A stretch of 64,000 nucleotides of DNA from Gamsiella multidivaricata. Its lineage: Eukaryota; Mortierellomycota; Mortierellomycetes; Mortierellales; Mortierellaceae. The notes beneath the pieces are model-generated. The model was not told the origin of the DNA, ran no database searches, and saw nothing but the letters and a program-made list of their open reading frames with translations. The stretch is from the NCBI RefSeq assembly GCF_025024155.1, contig NW_026251716.1, positions 62,001 to 126,000 of the forward strand, read 5' to 3'. Position 1 is the stretch's first letter, and every line of letters starts with the position of its first letter. A program made the position numbers and the translations under genes. Shown here one piece after another: positions 49,165-61,562 of the stretch.

Positions 49165-51511
49165 AACGCAGACGAGCTATAGATATGAAGACCTAGGTGC
49201 AACCCCTTTCGAGCTCCCAAAACTGCGTTTTATAAAATGAGGCGGTGTATCTTGTAACTAGGCTTGTGTCATAGTAAAAGGGCGACCCTTTGTCGCGATC
49301 GGACAATGTTCCTGGGAGACTGTGATCACCTCTCCTTTCCCCGACTCACGTTGTCCGTGCAAAAACTCTAATCTTCTATTTCTCCGCGGAGAAGAACTTG
49401 GATGTCACTGTTGATGTCGGAAGCAAACCTCCGCTTGGCAATGAGATGCGCGAGGGTCATCTACCCGGTAGATGAATATATGCCGCTCTGTGTGTGTAGC
49501 ACACAAAGCAAACAAGATATAGACCCGATATGTAGCTCACCGCAGCACACGAAGAAGGTTTGTCCTTCAGTTTTCTGCGCTTTCGGTATGTTGTCATTGC
49601 TCTCAGTCTCCCATTCCTGACTAGCCCAGCGGACTCCCTACCATTTCTGCACCCGTCTTCTATGTGCATGATGCATACCCTCGATGTGGTTGCCGAAACA
49701 GGCGTAAGTCAGGGCGGAGCATTGGACTTCTCCCCCACCTACATGTTTTTCTCCAATCGATAGCAAGACGACCTCTCGCACACATGGTGCAGTCTACACA
49801 CGATGAGCAGTGTAAATATTGAGAATGAACCGTTTCCAAACTTGGTGCCCATATAACAAGGTTGGCCCTGCCTGCATTTATGAGAAACGGCACCTCTTCC
49901 GAGCTCGAACTCGCTGAATCATCTCATTAGACTATCCGGGGAGGATGCAGGGAACATCCAGAAATAGAATTGGAGGGAAACAAAGAGAGGAGGAATAGAA
50001 CATCGATGGCTAGCGGCACTTGCGCACGAACATTTCTTAGTAAAACATACCAACGCCTCGTCTCTCGAAGCAGTTCCAGGATTAGCCAGTGAAGGCCATT
50101 CATTATATATGGCGCCGCCAATGGACATGTTTGGTCGTCGCCAAAATAATCTTTTTGCGTCTATTTTTATGCCGTGTTAGTTGGGCGTAGAAGGTCGCAT
50201 CGCGCGAACCCTCCCCCTCCGTTTTGGCCATGCGAGATCAAAAAGAACGCTGAGGTAGGACAAGGATGCGGGATATGCATGCGGACTAAAAATAGGCAAA
50301 AAGCACGTTTCGCTAGCATGAATAGCAGCTCACTTCCTTCCTCCATCATCTTGTTGAGCGAGCGCTTATGAGGCTCCGTGGCTATGTCGGTGTGTACAGG
50401 CAGCAAGATGGACAACCTCGATGTCAATTTGTATTTTTGGATTTTCGCCCTTCGACACCTATTTGTTTGTTGGAAGTCGAGGAGCGTTCTAACAGTACCC
50501 GCGTGCTATTTGTTTGTTTTATCGGAAGACGACAGATTAAAAAAAAAAAAAAAGGTTACGGACAGAGAAACGCTGTGATGGGCTGAGCCGGAGCGTGGCA
50601 ATCACAACATCGTAAGTCTACTGTAGGTGTCTTTCTCCAGGGAGGATTATGCCTCAGCCCTGGCAGGTCAATCGATAATGGCTTGCTGCAGCTGCAGTAG
50701 GAGCACCCGTGAGCAAGACACAGTTATTATGCGTACACTGTTGCTTGTAGTGTGCGACTCTGCCGGAGAAAATCTAGATTTCTAAAAATGAACCAATGTT
50801 GCTGTTCGACTGTTAGTACGTGCAAACAGCGCGAGAGATGGGGGGGGAGAGAGGAAACAGAGGAAGTAGAGGACCCTGTGAATAAGCAAGTAAGCAAGGC
50901 GGCGACTTTACTACTTACATAGTGGAGCGATGGCCATCCTAGTAACCCATGCCAGTAATAGATGCACCTCTTGAAGACAGCAGTATTCTCTCTGTACTCT
51001 TACTAGATCATAGGCCTCAATCCTTCATTTCTGTTCCCTCGTTCTCGATCATTTGTTTTTTGTGTACCATTATATGCTCTTCTTGTGGCCCTGTGCAATC
51101 GCTGACTTTACAGGGATGAAAACATCAGCTATGTGAACAACTAACAATGAGAGTCTTCCTTCTTTCCCGCGGGTTGCACAGTTCTGGGTAGACTACTAAA
51201 TTAGTTTCTCCTATGACAAATAAAAGTACATGCACACAAACAATATTCGTCACATCATTGTATCAACGAGGAGCGCAGATGGACTAGGCCCTCGCAAATT
51301 TGCTCCAATATGTATGTTTTGCCACCGTATTCAGTATCATAATCCGCATTCAATATTGTGATATCCCTGATTGTCGTTCTGACAAAATCCATCCGTATCC
51401 ATCGATGGATACCGCGACTTTTTTCCCTTTTCCTATTAGCACGCGATACTGTATCTAATTCCAAGGGCGACAAACAGACGAGCAAGATGAAAGGGAGCTG
51501 GTAACTCTTTT

Positions 51512-51550
<39 letters not shown>

Positions 51551-52219
51551 CCGTCGTGGGACCGGAGATGATCATTTTGCACGAACGTGGCCGAGCTAAG
51601 AAGAGAAAGCGGGGCGAATGTTGGGCGAAGAAGTGAGTGCTCATGCATTCAACCTTGACTCGAAGCTCTTGCTCCACCTGCGGTGTTGTCTGATTGCTGG
51701 GTGTAGTCTAAGTGTGTGTGCGTGTGGTCAGTGTTCCATCCTTTCTTTTGTATTCAGGTGGACAGATGGATGCACGAATGGGCGTGTGTACAACCACGCA
51801 ATTGACAAAAATAATCAGAGCAGGCCAGAGCAGAGTGGAGTAGCAAATAGCAGCAGGAATAAACAAGAGTATTGAGTTGTTCCTTTTCTCCTGCAACGTG
51901 GGTACCGGAGGCGCTTATGTATATAAGCAAGAATTTTTCTCTTCTTTTCTTTTTTTTTCTCACTCCTTCATCTCCATCATCAGCACTTAGTACTTTTGCT
52001 ATTGCATTTCTATCATTTTTCACTTTCATTTCCGCTATCGTTATCATTCGGCATTCGTCCACTTTTCGCGTTCATTTGTATATATCATACCGTCCTCCTG
52101 CTTCAACGCTTCTTTTTTCTTTGGAGAACATAAACCAAATCTTGTAAACGCACTAAGAAGCACAGAGTAAAAAGAAGAGCACCATCATCTTCCTCATCTC
52201 CTTTTCTGCTGTCAGCTGC
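49165..52219. other. Long intergenic region, no supported gene
   Basis: About 3 kb between the phosphatase and the C2H2 factor. It contains A-runs at 50539-50552 and, very long, at 51513-51547. A minus-strand frame at 51255-51677 has a plausible-looking C-terminal half but is interrupted by the A-run (poly-Phe) and has no motif. Such a long upstream region is common for fungal transcription factor genes. Confidence 0.45.
51513..51547. repeat. 35-base A homopolymer
   Basis: The longest homopolymer in the window, in intergenic sequence. Exact length should be treated with caution. Confidence 0.85.
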
Positions 52220-52240
52220 GTATACATTATATACACTATA
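52220..52240 (+). promoter_or_regulatory. TATA-like region of the C2H2 gene
   Basis: A TATACATTATATACACTATA stretch lies 121-141 bp before the ATG at 52361 and is followed by a pyrimidine-rich leader. The spacing resembles that of the other two TATA promoters in the window. Confidence 0.45.
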
Positions 52241-52360
52241 AGCGTGTTTATTATTTGTCTTTCTCTCTCACCTTTTGTTTCGCCCCTCTCCCCTGCCTGC
52301 CACTCATTATCTTGTCTGGTCCTGGTCTGCCCCTTGATTTCTTCAAAATATCCTCTGCGA

Positions 52361-54577
52361 ATGTCGCCTTCTCTTTCCTCTTTTTCTCCTTCCTCTGCAA
52401 CTGCTTCTGCCACCTCCAAGACCCTCACACTCGCTGCCCCTTCTTCAAAAGCCTCCCCACTCGCGGTCGCCTCTTCCCTCATAAGCTCTATGGACCTGCC
52501 CCATCAACATCGCTACCAAGACCAATCCTCGGCAAAGGTCTTCTTCGAGTCCTGTCTTGACACTTTCGAGTCTATGCCTCTTTCTTCACAACAGCTCCCA
52601 TCCTCTTCTTCTTCCATCTCTGCTTCCGATATCCTCGTCAACCATCCACATCAACACCAACAACAACACAATCTCCATAAGCCTCCATACAGCATGGAAC
52701 ACTCACAGCAGCACCCACAGCAACATCCACAACAACAAACGGAGACCGAGTCTGTAGCGAGCTCCTCCTCGACTGCAGTTGATTTTAATGGCTCCTACGG
52801 CCCAACTCCGTCCATGCCCTTGGTCTATCCACTCTTGGCCGAAGCGCTTGTACGCGAGGGTTTCCCAGGATTTGCGTCCATGCTCGCGTTCACAGAGGAC
52901 CAGCGCCAGCTGGAGCAGGTCACAGTCCAATCCTCGATTGAGCACCAACAGTATTCCTCTTCCTCCGCATACCAACACAACCAGGAACAGCAGCGACAGC
53001 AACAGGAGCACCACCAGCACATGCAACACATTCAACAACAGCAACAGCAACAGCAACAACAACAACAACAGCAACAACCCCAGCATACCTTCCAGAGTGA
53101 CAACTATCTACTCGATTTTGTAGTTCAGGAGCACAATCTGCTTATTTCTCAACATGGATACAGCAATGTGTCATCGCCATCCAACACTCCATATCCACAA
53201 GGTCATTCCATGCAAGGCGACGGTAACGACTCAGCCCTGCAGAACCCCAATAGTCCCTACAGCCTAATGGGCGACATGCAACCGCTCGAGGTTATGCAGT
53301 ACAACTCCCTCCTTCTCGACGGCCACTATCTTGATGCCCTCCCATATTCGATCATCCAGGGTGGATGTGGGGATGGTCAGGGTATGGATCCATCCGGATG
53401 GTGCGAATCTCCTCAGGCATTTGGCCTTGGCGGCGGTAACTACTTTGCCGACGCATATTCGCAGCCGATTAACATCCAGCAGTTGCCCCAGCAGCCCCAG
53501 CAGCAGTCATATCCACAAAGTTACTTTGACCCTTCAGCTATACCCATGTCCTCCTCCGGTTCCTCTTCCACGAGCTCTTCGTCTTCATCATCTTCAGCTG
53601 GCTCTTCATCCTCTGCTCCCGGTTATGGATTCAATTTGTCTGCGTGGTCCGCAGCACACGCCGGTCTTCTCTACCCCCAAGGGGATTATTTGTTGGAGCG
53701 CAAGCGCGAAGGTGCTGGTATACCCGGACATGGTCTGCTTCAGGGGCCCAACGGCCCCGTCTTTGCCCCTGTTACCCGAGTCCAGCCTCATATGGAACCC
53801 GCAGAAGAGGATGACTCTGATGACGATGATGATGATGATGCAGAGGAGTTTGGGGAGGCGGATGATGGGACTCCAGGTTTGCCCGCGAATCAGCAGTACG
53901 GCAGCGGTCTCCAGGAAGGATACCCTGGTGATGACTCGCATGTGCCACCTCTTTCGATGCCCAGCCAGTCAAGGAGCCGATCATCGCACGGTCAGAAGCA
54001 CGAGCGCGAGGACGACCGCCAGCAGAGCTCGTCTTCAAAGCGATCAAAATCGGACATGCATTCAACAACATCAGCAGCGGCAGCAGCAGCGGCGGCAGTA
54101 GCTGCCCAGCGTCGGGCTTCAGGAGGGCTGAACAGCCATTCGCGCAACAGCTCCATCTCCTCGATCCACAGCCACTCATCAGGATTCGATTTCTCGATGT
54201 CTTCATCGCCACCCTCATCGTCTTCAACCGCCTCCGCTTTATCCCCAGGGTCGTCGTCATCACTGAGCCAGAAAGCTCCGAGGCCATTGGCAGACACGAT
54301 CGAGAAGCGCATGCACCCATGTACATTTGATGGCTGCACCAAGTCGTTCACTCGAGCATTCAACCTGAGGTCGCATCTGAACACCCACAATGGCGAGCGA
54401 CCACACAAGTGCCCCGAGTCCGGATGTGATTGGGATTTTGTCCGGCGACACGATCTGGATCGCCATGTCAAGTCGAAGCATATGGCTAACAAGCCATACG
54501 CGTGCAGCCAGTGCACCTCGCGATTTGGAAGGAGCGATGCACTTCAACGCCATCGTCGTTTAGAGAACCATATGTAA
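52361..54577 (+). CDS. Gln-rich C2H2 zinc-finger transcription factor
   Basis: An intronless gene of 738 residues from the first ATG (52361); a later ATG at 52490 is an alternative start. The frame is open upstream but contains no earlier ATG. Low-complexity regions dominate: Ser-rich N-terminus, poly-Gln at about 205-245, Ser runs, and an acidic block (DDSDDDDDDDAEEF) near 483-500. Basic stretches with a possible nuclear signal (SSKRSKSD) and a poly-Ala run follow. The C-terminus (about 652-738) has three consecutive C2H2 fingers: HPCTFDGCTKSFTRAFNLRS, a second with CPESGCDWDFVRRHDLDRH and a third with CSQCTSRFGRSDALQRH. The second begins after the linker NGERPHKC, close to the canonical TGEKP. 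Gln-rich and acidic regions fit a transcriptional activator. Three C-terminal fingers resemble the calcineurin-responsive Crz1 family, but I saw no convincing PxIxIT docking motif, so the target pathway is open. Confidence 0.88.
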   Translation: MSPSLSSFSPSSATASATSKTLTLAAPSSKASPLAVASSLISSMDLPHQHRYQDQSSAKVFFESCLDTFESMPLSSQQLPSSSSSISASDILVNHPHQHQQQHNLHKPPYSMEHSQQHPQQHPQQQTETESVASSSSTAVDFNGSYGPTPSMPLVYPLLAEALVREGFPGFASMLAFTEDQRQLEQVTVQSSIEHQQYSSSSAYQHNQEQQRQQQEHHQHMQHIQQQQQQQQQQQQQQQPQHTFQSDNYLLDFVVQEHNLLISQHGYSNVSSPSNTPYPQGHSMQGDGNDSALQNPNSPYSLMGDMQPLEVMQYNSLLLDGHYLDALPYSIIQGGCGDGQGMDPSGWCESPQAFGLGGGNYFADAYSQPINIQQLPQQPQQQSYPQSYFDPSAIPMSSSGSSSTSSSSSSSSAGSSSSAPGYGFNLSAWSAAHAGLLYPQGDYLLERKREGAGIPGHGLLQGPNGPVFAPVTRVQPHMEPAEEDDSDDDDDDDAEEFGEADDGTPGLPANQQYGSGLQEGYPGDDSHVPPLSMPSQSRSRSSHGQKHEREDDRQQSSSSKRSKSDMHSTTSAAAAAAAAVAAQRRASGGLNSHSRNSSISSIHSHSSGFDFSMSSSPPSSSSTASALSPGSSSSLSQKAPRPLADTIEKRMHPCTFDGCTKSFTRAFNLRSHLNTHNGERPHKCPESGCDWDFVRRHDLDRHVKSKHMANKPYACSQCTSRFGRSDALQRHRRLENHM

Positions 54578-55628
54578 AAACCCATGCAACTCGCCACTAG
54601 TTTTTATATATGTCTGTAGATACCTTGTAGAACCCCATTCATTTTGTTCAACTGCTTACTTTCCTCTCATTGTAAATATACCATTTGCACTTATGCGTTT
54701 CGAATTTATTAAAAAGAATATATTGTTATGACGTTTATTATTGAATGTCTTTAGGAATGTGGCACGGTAATATGTATCAAGGCAACGGCCTAGGGCAAAG
54801 AAGTCCAAACAGTGTTTGTAATGTCTCGCGAACGACATGAGAGCAGGAAACAGATAGAGATGTGGCGAAAGGCCAAGAGGCGTTTAGTACTGGAGCTGCT
54901 TGCTTGACTGGCCATTTGGAGCAAATATAACTTGCTGCTGCGCGATTGCTCCTTTGGAGTGAAATGATCGGCTTTCGACTCTTGTGCATCATTCGTGCAA
55001 CGTACACAATACAACCAACCTCCGTTCGTCCTTTGGTGGACAAGCTAGGCTATCGACGTCTGTGCTCGTGCTCGAGCATAAAAAGCGACACTAGGATTTG
55101 GTTTACAGATTTACACAAGACACAAAAGCATGTATCCATCGTGTTCTTTGCAAAAGCAAGGACCATGGAGGCATAAGAGAGAACCTTGCCGTAATGAATA
55201 ATTATTATCAGACATACTGCATGTATGCATGCAAACAAGCATGTAAACATACATGCTAGGCATATCGTGGGTCCTCTCCAGAAAATCGAGCTATCCATGA
55301 CCCATGTAAGCAAACTTGGTTTAATCCATCTTTGATTTTTATTATGCGAATGCTGTATGTCAAAGAGAACGAATGAAATTGAGATAAAAAAGACTATCAG
55401 GAATCGTAAAAGCATAAAAAATAATGAGATGTTTTCAGCATCTCTATACGTGTTCGGATGATAAGGTCCTGATGGTTGTGTTGTCGTTAAATGGAGTGCC
55501 TGAGTGCTTAATGCGCCTCGTCTGGCGCCTTTGTCGTTATGTTATTGCTTGTAGCTGTACTGTAGATGATGGTTTGTGGAGATGCCAGAAGCGGTCGTAG
55601 GTGTCATAGTACTCGATTGTCGAAGGCT
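54578..55628. other. Intergenic between convergent genes
   Basis: 3' flanks of the C2H2 gene and of the Spa2-like gene. It contains an imperfect repeat of CATGCA/TACATGC-type words around 55218-55260. No gene is supported. Confidence 0.5.
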
Positions 55629-58600
55629 CTAACCCTTGATCAAACTGACCAGCTCCTTTGTATACTTTGCGATATCAAAGCTGGCGCTGGCCATCTTTTG
55701 CTTCACAGACTTGGCATCGGGAGACGACGACCAGGCCAGCTCAGAATCGTTCTCCAGTTGCACCTTTATCGCAATCAACTGATCTAACGAGCTCTCCAGG
55801 TCCTCGAGCACAAATTCGCCCTGGGATTCGAGCTCGAGCGCATGTGGTCCCTCGATAGCTGCAGGTGTTGCCAATGTCATACGCGTCTGACGAATCACCT
55901 GGTCAACTAGCATAGTGATATTATCTGAGACGTCGCTTATGTCACCGGAATTTGAGGCAGATCGTAGCGATGTCAGCAAAGTTTGAATTGAGTTAACAAT
56001 CAATACGGTCTGCGTCTCCAAGTAGATCTGTCGAAAACATGAGGAGAAATACACGTATTAGATACGTTATAGACAGCATCATGCAATGTTCCGCGATAGT
56101 CATCGATAAAAAGCATCCTTTTCCCTAGCGTGGTGAAACTGTTTACCTTCAGCTCTACCGCAGCCATGGGCTCATCGTCATTGTTATGGCCATGACCACC
56201 GTCACCATTGGGTCCGCTGTGCTTGCTATCGTGGTCCTGTTTGGTATCGCGATGGTCGCGATCTGCAAGGTGATGGCTATTCCCCTTGGCATCATGTCCA
56301 GCGTTCCTACTACTGCCATCGCGCTTAGGAACGTTGACAATGTCTAGGACGATGGCCTCCAATTGATCCGCCGCAGTCTCCAGATCTATCAGTGTTCTTT
56401 CGAACTCCTCCTCATCCTCGTTGAAGGCATTCGAGTGAACCTTTGCGGCGGTCATCAATTGCGTCAGTCCTGATGAGAGCTCCTGCTTCAACTCTACAAA
56501 ACCATCATCATTGGGTTCCTCGTGCTCATAGTCCTCAACATCCTCCGTCACAGCCTTGCAAGCGATCACAACGGACTTCATGCCCAGCAATAGCGAAGCC
56601 GAAGTTTCAGATCTAAATATATAAAGAAAAAAGACGTTAGAAACCATAAAAGTGATAAACCCCTAGCTGCATCACTGTACAACCCGCAGGGGGAGGGGAG
56701 GGGCGTTCCTAGGTCGATATTTACCTTCCAGCTGACAATAGGTCATCTACAGCATTGCGGAACGAATCCAGACTGTCCTTGTGAACGGCCGAGCTGGGGT
56801 TGACCATGATGCTGTCGCGAGCCTGCTGACGATCGTTGTTCCAGTCATTTTTCGAGGACTCATTGTGCCGCTCATCCATCGAGAGCCGCTGGTCCGTATG
56901 GTTACCCAACTGATCGTTAACATGGACGTTGTTGGCAGACGTCGGAGTGATAGGTGCAGTAGTGCTCGGTGCGCTTTCCTTTGTGATGGCCCTCGATGCT
57001 GGTTCATCGTGCGTCCTCTTTTGATTGCGATCGGCTTCCTCAAGATCCGCCTTCAAATCGCTGTTTTCGTCCTCGAGTTGCTTGATTCTGTTGTAAGCAA
57101 GCTGGAGCTCCTCTTCAGCATCCAACTGTCGCTGCCTCAAGTCCTTATTTTCTGTTATAAGCGCCTTGACCTCCTGATTCACCATATCAACGGTCTATTA
57201 TCGAGTCGACAAACAAACATAGTTAATTATTAATATACAAGTCCTGAATTGCAGTGCCACATCTGATGAACAGAAGACAGCCTGATTCTCACCTCGAGCT
57301 GGGCATGATAGTCGTTTAAGACCTTGTTGTAGTCTATTTGCAACTTGCTGACCTTAGACACCTGCTCGTTGAAGAGCTCTACCTGCTTAGCCAACTGACG
57401 CTCAACCTGAGCAAGACGGGAACCCTCAGGGCGATTCACCGCATCTCCGACATCACTCTCCAAGTGCTGGAGTCGTTTGCATAGAGCCTGAATACGAATC
57501 TCGTACTCTTGCTGTACCTGATCGTTTGGTTGCTATAGAATACAAAGAAATAATTGTATTGATACACAGCTTCGTTCCATTGAAGAGTCAGCGGAACACC
57601 AAGAACATGTACTGAGAGCTTACTGAGCCAGTATTGATACCAAGGCCACTCAAGGGACCTTGCGGTTCTGGCGTCTTTGCAGGTAGTCGGAGCACGTCAT
57701 TCGAGCTTGATCCTTTGTTGTTAGAAGCATTACTGTTGGAAACCTTTGTCGGGTTGGAGTCATCCTTCTTCACGATGTTTCCGAGATCTGCCATAAGGCT
57801 GTCTAGGCTCGCAAAGTTGACGTTTCCATCCAATGCCGAGGGGGTGGGGGGCTGTTGACCTGGCGAGCGATAATATGCTTCCTCCTCCTCGTTACTGGAT
57901 CCGTCCTGGATAGTAAAAGTTGCAACATTGGGCACGACGCTGGATTGATGGACGGCAGGCGTTGCTGGTTCGCGATCCTGACGATCCTGCTGCTGAGATT
58001 GTGAAGCTTGTGAAGGCTGTGAGAGATATTCTTTTTCCTCCAATGCTTGTAGCTAAATCGTACACAGGCGTGGGATGGGCAAGCAAACAGCGGCGAAAAG
58101 TATCAATGCGTCAGTATTCTCAATTTTACATTTGTGAGTGATAATGGTTTCCCCATAAAGGGCCGCAAAATGAAAAAATGTCTTACAGGGTACATCTCGA
58201 GCAGACTGGGAAACTGGCGCTCCAGTTGAACATAAACATCACTTGCGAGGTCCTTGAATCGATTTTGAGGGAGAGTCGCTAGTTTCTGGCGGGCTTGGTT
58301 GCGCTTTGGATGAAATTCGTCCCGGACAGCCAAGAAAGGAGCTGCAATGGTGGCAAAATAGTGCAGAATACAAGGTCTAGGTTAATGAACTTGTCACCAT
58401 CGCTTTGTTTAACAACCTTGCAATACATCCGTCATTCACATACTTTGATTTCCATCTGTTCTACGCTTCAGCTCATCATAGACATCGGTCGAAAGATCCT
58501 GAAGCTGATTCTGCAGTAGTCTGGATAGCTTTTCTCTTGCCGCAATGCGCTGTTCACTCACCCCATGTTTCTCTATAGTGCAAATAGGGGGTTGAGAGAG

Positions 58601-59108
58601 GAGCATGTTGGTTATTACAATTGAGGTGGATCAGGCACGATGAAATGCCGCCCTTTAGTCCTTAACTCCGTTGCCCGTCCGTTCAATCAATTGAACCGCA
58701 GGGGGCTCTCTGGTCATATCAGGTCGCACACTCAACGGACAAACCCCTACCTTTCAAGATGTGGGCGAGGAGATATTTCTGAAGGGCTTCATAGTGTCTT
58801 GCTGCGATTTCCATGGCATTTGCAGCTGAACCTGCCGAGGGAGAGGATGGGTTTGACCGCTGAAGGGATGAAGTCGAGGAAGATCCTCCGCCTGGTTTGG
58901 TATTGATGTGCATGCTGCTGGGACTGACAGGTGAGGAGGGCTGAGGTGAGATGGAGCGATTGGGGCCGGAGAGCGAGGGAGAGTTAGAGGATGAGGAGGC
59001 CGAGGGATGGGGCGGCCTCTGGTATTGTGAGTTCTGAAGATAGGGAGAGTGCTGCTGAGGTTGCCACTGGCCGTTTTGCTTGCGGATATCCGAGTGATCT
59101 CTGTTCAT
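55629..59108 (-). CDS. SPA2: Spa2-like polarisome scaffold (SHD / GIT-like)
   Basis: Eight exons: 59108-58751, 58572-58444, 58341-58187, 58052-57624, 57532-57293, 57194-56725, 56612-56147, 56027-55629; 2646 nt, 881 residues. After a Pro/Ser-rich start there are two Spa2-homology (SHD) repeats, AAREKLSRL...LSTDVYDELKRR and ARQKLATLP...LASDVYVQLERQ, at about residues 130-205. A disordered segment (LDSLMADLGNIVKK) precedes a coiled coil of about 120-150 residues (VERQLAKQVELFNEQ, ENKDLRQRQLDAEEELQLAY). The C-terminus is helical, resembling the four-helix GIT/Spa2 C-terminal domain (SLLLGMKSVVIACKAVTEDV, LDQLIAIKVQLEN). In fungi Spa2 organises formins and MAP-kinase modules at hyphal tips. The start is the first ATG in the frame. 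The His/Asp-rich insert around HDSKHSGPNGDGGHGHNN is unusual. Confidence 0.85.
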
Positions 59109-60073
59109 GATGGGGTCACTCGTCTGCTGTTCGCTGGGGTCTACTGTCGCCCGAGGAAGCAAGGGGGACAGAGGATGATGTGGTCTCGATGATGAGAGTG
59201 ATTAGCCAATGGATCTGGAATAGGATCGAGTTGTTGAATCGACTAGCGAAATGTAAAGTTGAGGAGTATAGGAATGCAGATGGGAGGAAGAAAGAGCGAA
59301 GTGGAAACAAAGTAGAAGTGCGAGTAAAAATAAAGGGCAGAGTGCCATTATTCGCCCTGTTTCTTCAACTTGATCCAAGTTAATTTCTTTGGATTCCAGG
59401 CACACACATCCCGCATCACTTCAATATAAACGACATATTCAATCTCCCCTTCATTCTCTTCATCCTTCTTGCCTTCCTATACCATGAACAGTGTCGTCTT
59501 CATTTTGCGAATCTAACTATCAGAGCAAACGGGTATGGTAGAAGGCTGTTATAGGCATAGTAAGCTCCACAGCTGCACTTATGTGGCAGAGCAATACCAC
59601 CCGCAGTAATCGTCGCAATTAATGGACGTGGTCCGCGTACCAGGGGGGCTCTACATCGCGTGGCTCTCAAAAGGAACCATCCCCTATTCATTACCATGAA
59701 TATACCTCTATTATTTTACAACGAGAGCACTTGTGCTGCTCTCATCCATTCTTTTTTAACAGATCACTGTCGCCCTTTCCGTCGTCACCATCTTCTATTG
59801 GCAACAAAAGCAATACATTTCCCAGCCAGCCTATTCATTCATTGTCTCTCGGAAAATAGCATAGCAATGAAGTATTATTATCGTGAACACGTCTATGTGG
59901 GAAGATAGGTAGTCTAGATCAAGAACAGGTAGTATGTGACATCCTGAATCCTCGCCAATACATGTCGGCAAGTCCCAGCGTGCGTGCGAGCACGTTCGAA
60001 TAATTGAAAGAATTGGTCTATTATTGTTGAGCTAATGCCCTTGTCGCTGATTGATAACCTGTCTTGTGAGGCT
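59109..60073. other. Intergenic, no supported gene
   Basis: Upstream of the Spa2-like gene and downstream of the velvet gene. No motif-bearing frame, RNA gene or notable repeat was seen. Confidence 0.5.
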
Positions 60074-61562
60074 CTATCCTTGGTCTTCCTCTTCGTCCTC
60101 GCTTTCTGAGACCAGCTCACGATCGCCTGAGGCTCCAAACGAGGGCGATGACGCCTTCGATGTACTGCTGCCCGAATGTCCTGATTGCTTCTTGACTCTG
60201 CTGACCCGTGGTTCCTTGCGAATGGGTATTTTGATACCCTGCCTTGCAAAGCATTTAGAGAGGGCAGTAGATTCTATTTATCAAGGTGACATACTTCGTT
60301 ACAGACCGTCGCTACCAAGAGGCGTAAAAAAGCTGCATCCGTCGTGCATAAACAATGTAGAGGAAACTTACCAGTCATACCCGGGAAACGCTTGGCAGAG
60401 TAAATGGTAAATGGTTCTGAAAAAACGGCGGCCATTACTACTGAGGGTGGGCCATCCGGTCTAGACAAATTCCATATTGGATTGCGTCAATGTAAGACAG
60501 AGTCCATGACATTTTTCAAAGATCGGATGTTCGGGATCACGCTCTTACGTTGGCGGTAATGTAAAAGAAAACTTCAGTGTATAGGTGCCTTCGCTCCGCA
60601 CGCTGATGTCCTGAAAAATAAAGTAGACGCCAGGTTCATCCTCCAGGTTTGTAAGCAGGTTGCCAGACGCTACCGTCGATCCTGTCAAGTTGCGGCTTGC
60701 CACGGGCTGAGATGGGACTAAGCTCAGGATGGATTCACCTGAAGACTGCCCAGTTGCTGGCAACTGGGCTGTTTGCACAGTCGAAACAGGATTGGTGACC
60801 AATGTGCATGGTGTTGTTTGATCGGCAGAGTAGATATCCGCGATGACCATGTAAAAATTGACATCCATTTGGCTACGATGCGGAGATGAAGAAGAGATAC
60901 GGAAATATTACTAGTAAGTCCCCTGTATCTATTTCACGTCGACATCGCATGATCCTGCGCCAGCTTCTTTTAGTCCATTTATTTGCCGCCATAAGACCTA
61001 GTCCTTCGATCATGGCACTTGGATGCCATTACATCCAATCCTAAAGCCAAAGTCATCAATTGATTCGACAGTCCATTACCTGACGTCTGCAACTGTTCCG
61101 TCCTCGTTTCTGACAATCAGCCTTACTATTGGAGGCGGATCCATGGGTCTTCTGTCCTGTTTTGTCGTGGAACGAAAGCAAGCGCACGTAGAAAAAATCC
61201 GGAATTTTCAATCGAAAGCGGACAAGAGGCAGCGATATTAGTAAAGGGACAAGAAATCATGAGCCTCGAATCCTCATTTTTCGTGTAGATTGCTGGCTGT
61301 CGACCGGACCCTCCAACTCGATACTACGCTGAGCTTTTTCTCTAAGGACCAACAAAAAGGGCGGGGTTTCCTACAAATTCCTGAACAATTTACCTCCGCC
61401 GCCATAAGGGCTGCGTGATGGACAGTCTCGTCAGCAATGAAAGCAACCAGGAGATAATAAATGTGGCAACAATACCTTCTCACCGAACCCGCACATTCTT
61501 GCTCGGACGGGGTTTTGTGCCATCTGTAGCTCGTAGCTTCTAGTAATGAATGTTTGGGTCAT
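60074..61562 (-). CDS. Velvet-domain regulatory protein
   Basis: Five exons: 61562-61476, 61156-61080, 60872-60549, 60460-60372, 60273-60074; 777 nt, 258 residues. The velvet fold runs from the start. YELQMAQNPVRARMCGFGEK joins DRRPMDPPPIVRL across the first intron, then come DGTVADVRSQ, YFIFQDISVRSEGTYTLKF and SAKRFPGMTGES, and finally TALSKCFARQGIKIPIRKE, the conserved velvet C-terminus. The tail is Ser-rich and ends in an acidic run (SESEDEEEDQG). Velvet proteins (VeA, VelB, VelC, VosA) bind DNA through a Rel-like fold and link development, sporulation and secondary metabolism. This short form with an insert before YFIFQD is closer to VelB/VosA/VelC than to VeA, but I cannot say which. The insert of about 50 residues (NPVSTVQTAQLPATGQSSGE and following) is Ser/Thr-rich. 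The first exon is short, and an extra upstream exon cannot be excluded. Confidence 0.9.

Noticed and set aside
51255..51677. 140-residue minus-strand frame with a coding-like C-terminus
   Set aside because: Interrupted by a 35-base homopolymer encoding poly-Phe; no recognised family; no supporting splice sites.
52244..52360. Upstream extension of the C2H2 factor
   Set aside because: It begins with GTG and reads a pyrimidine-rich leader; the first ATG is 52361.
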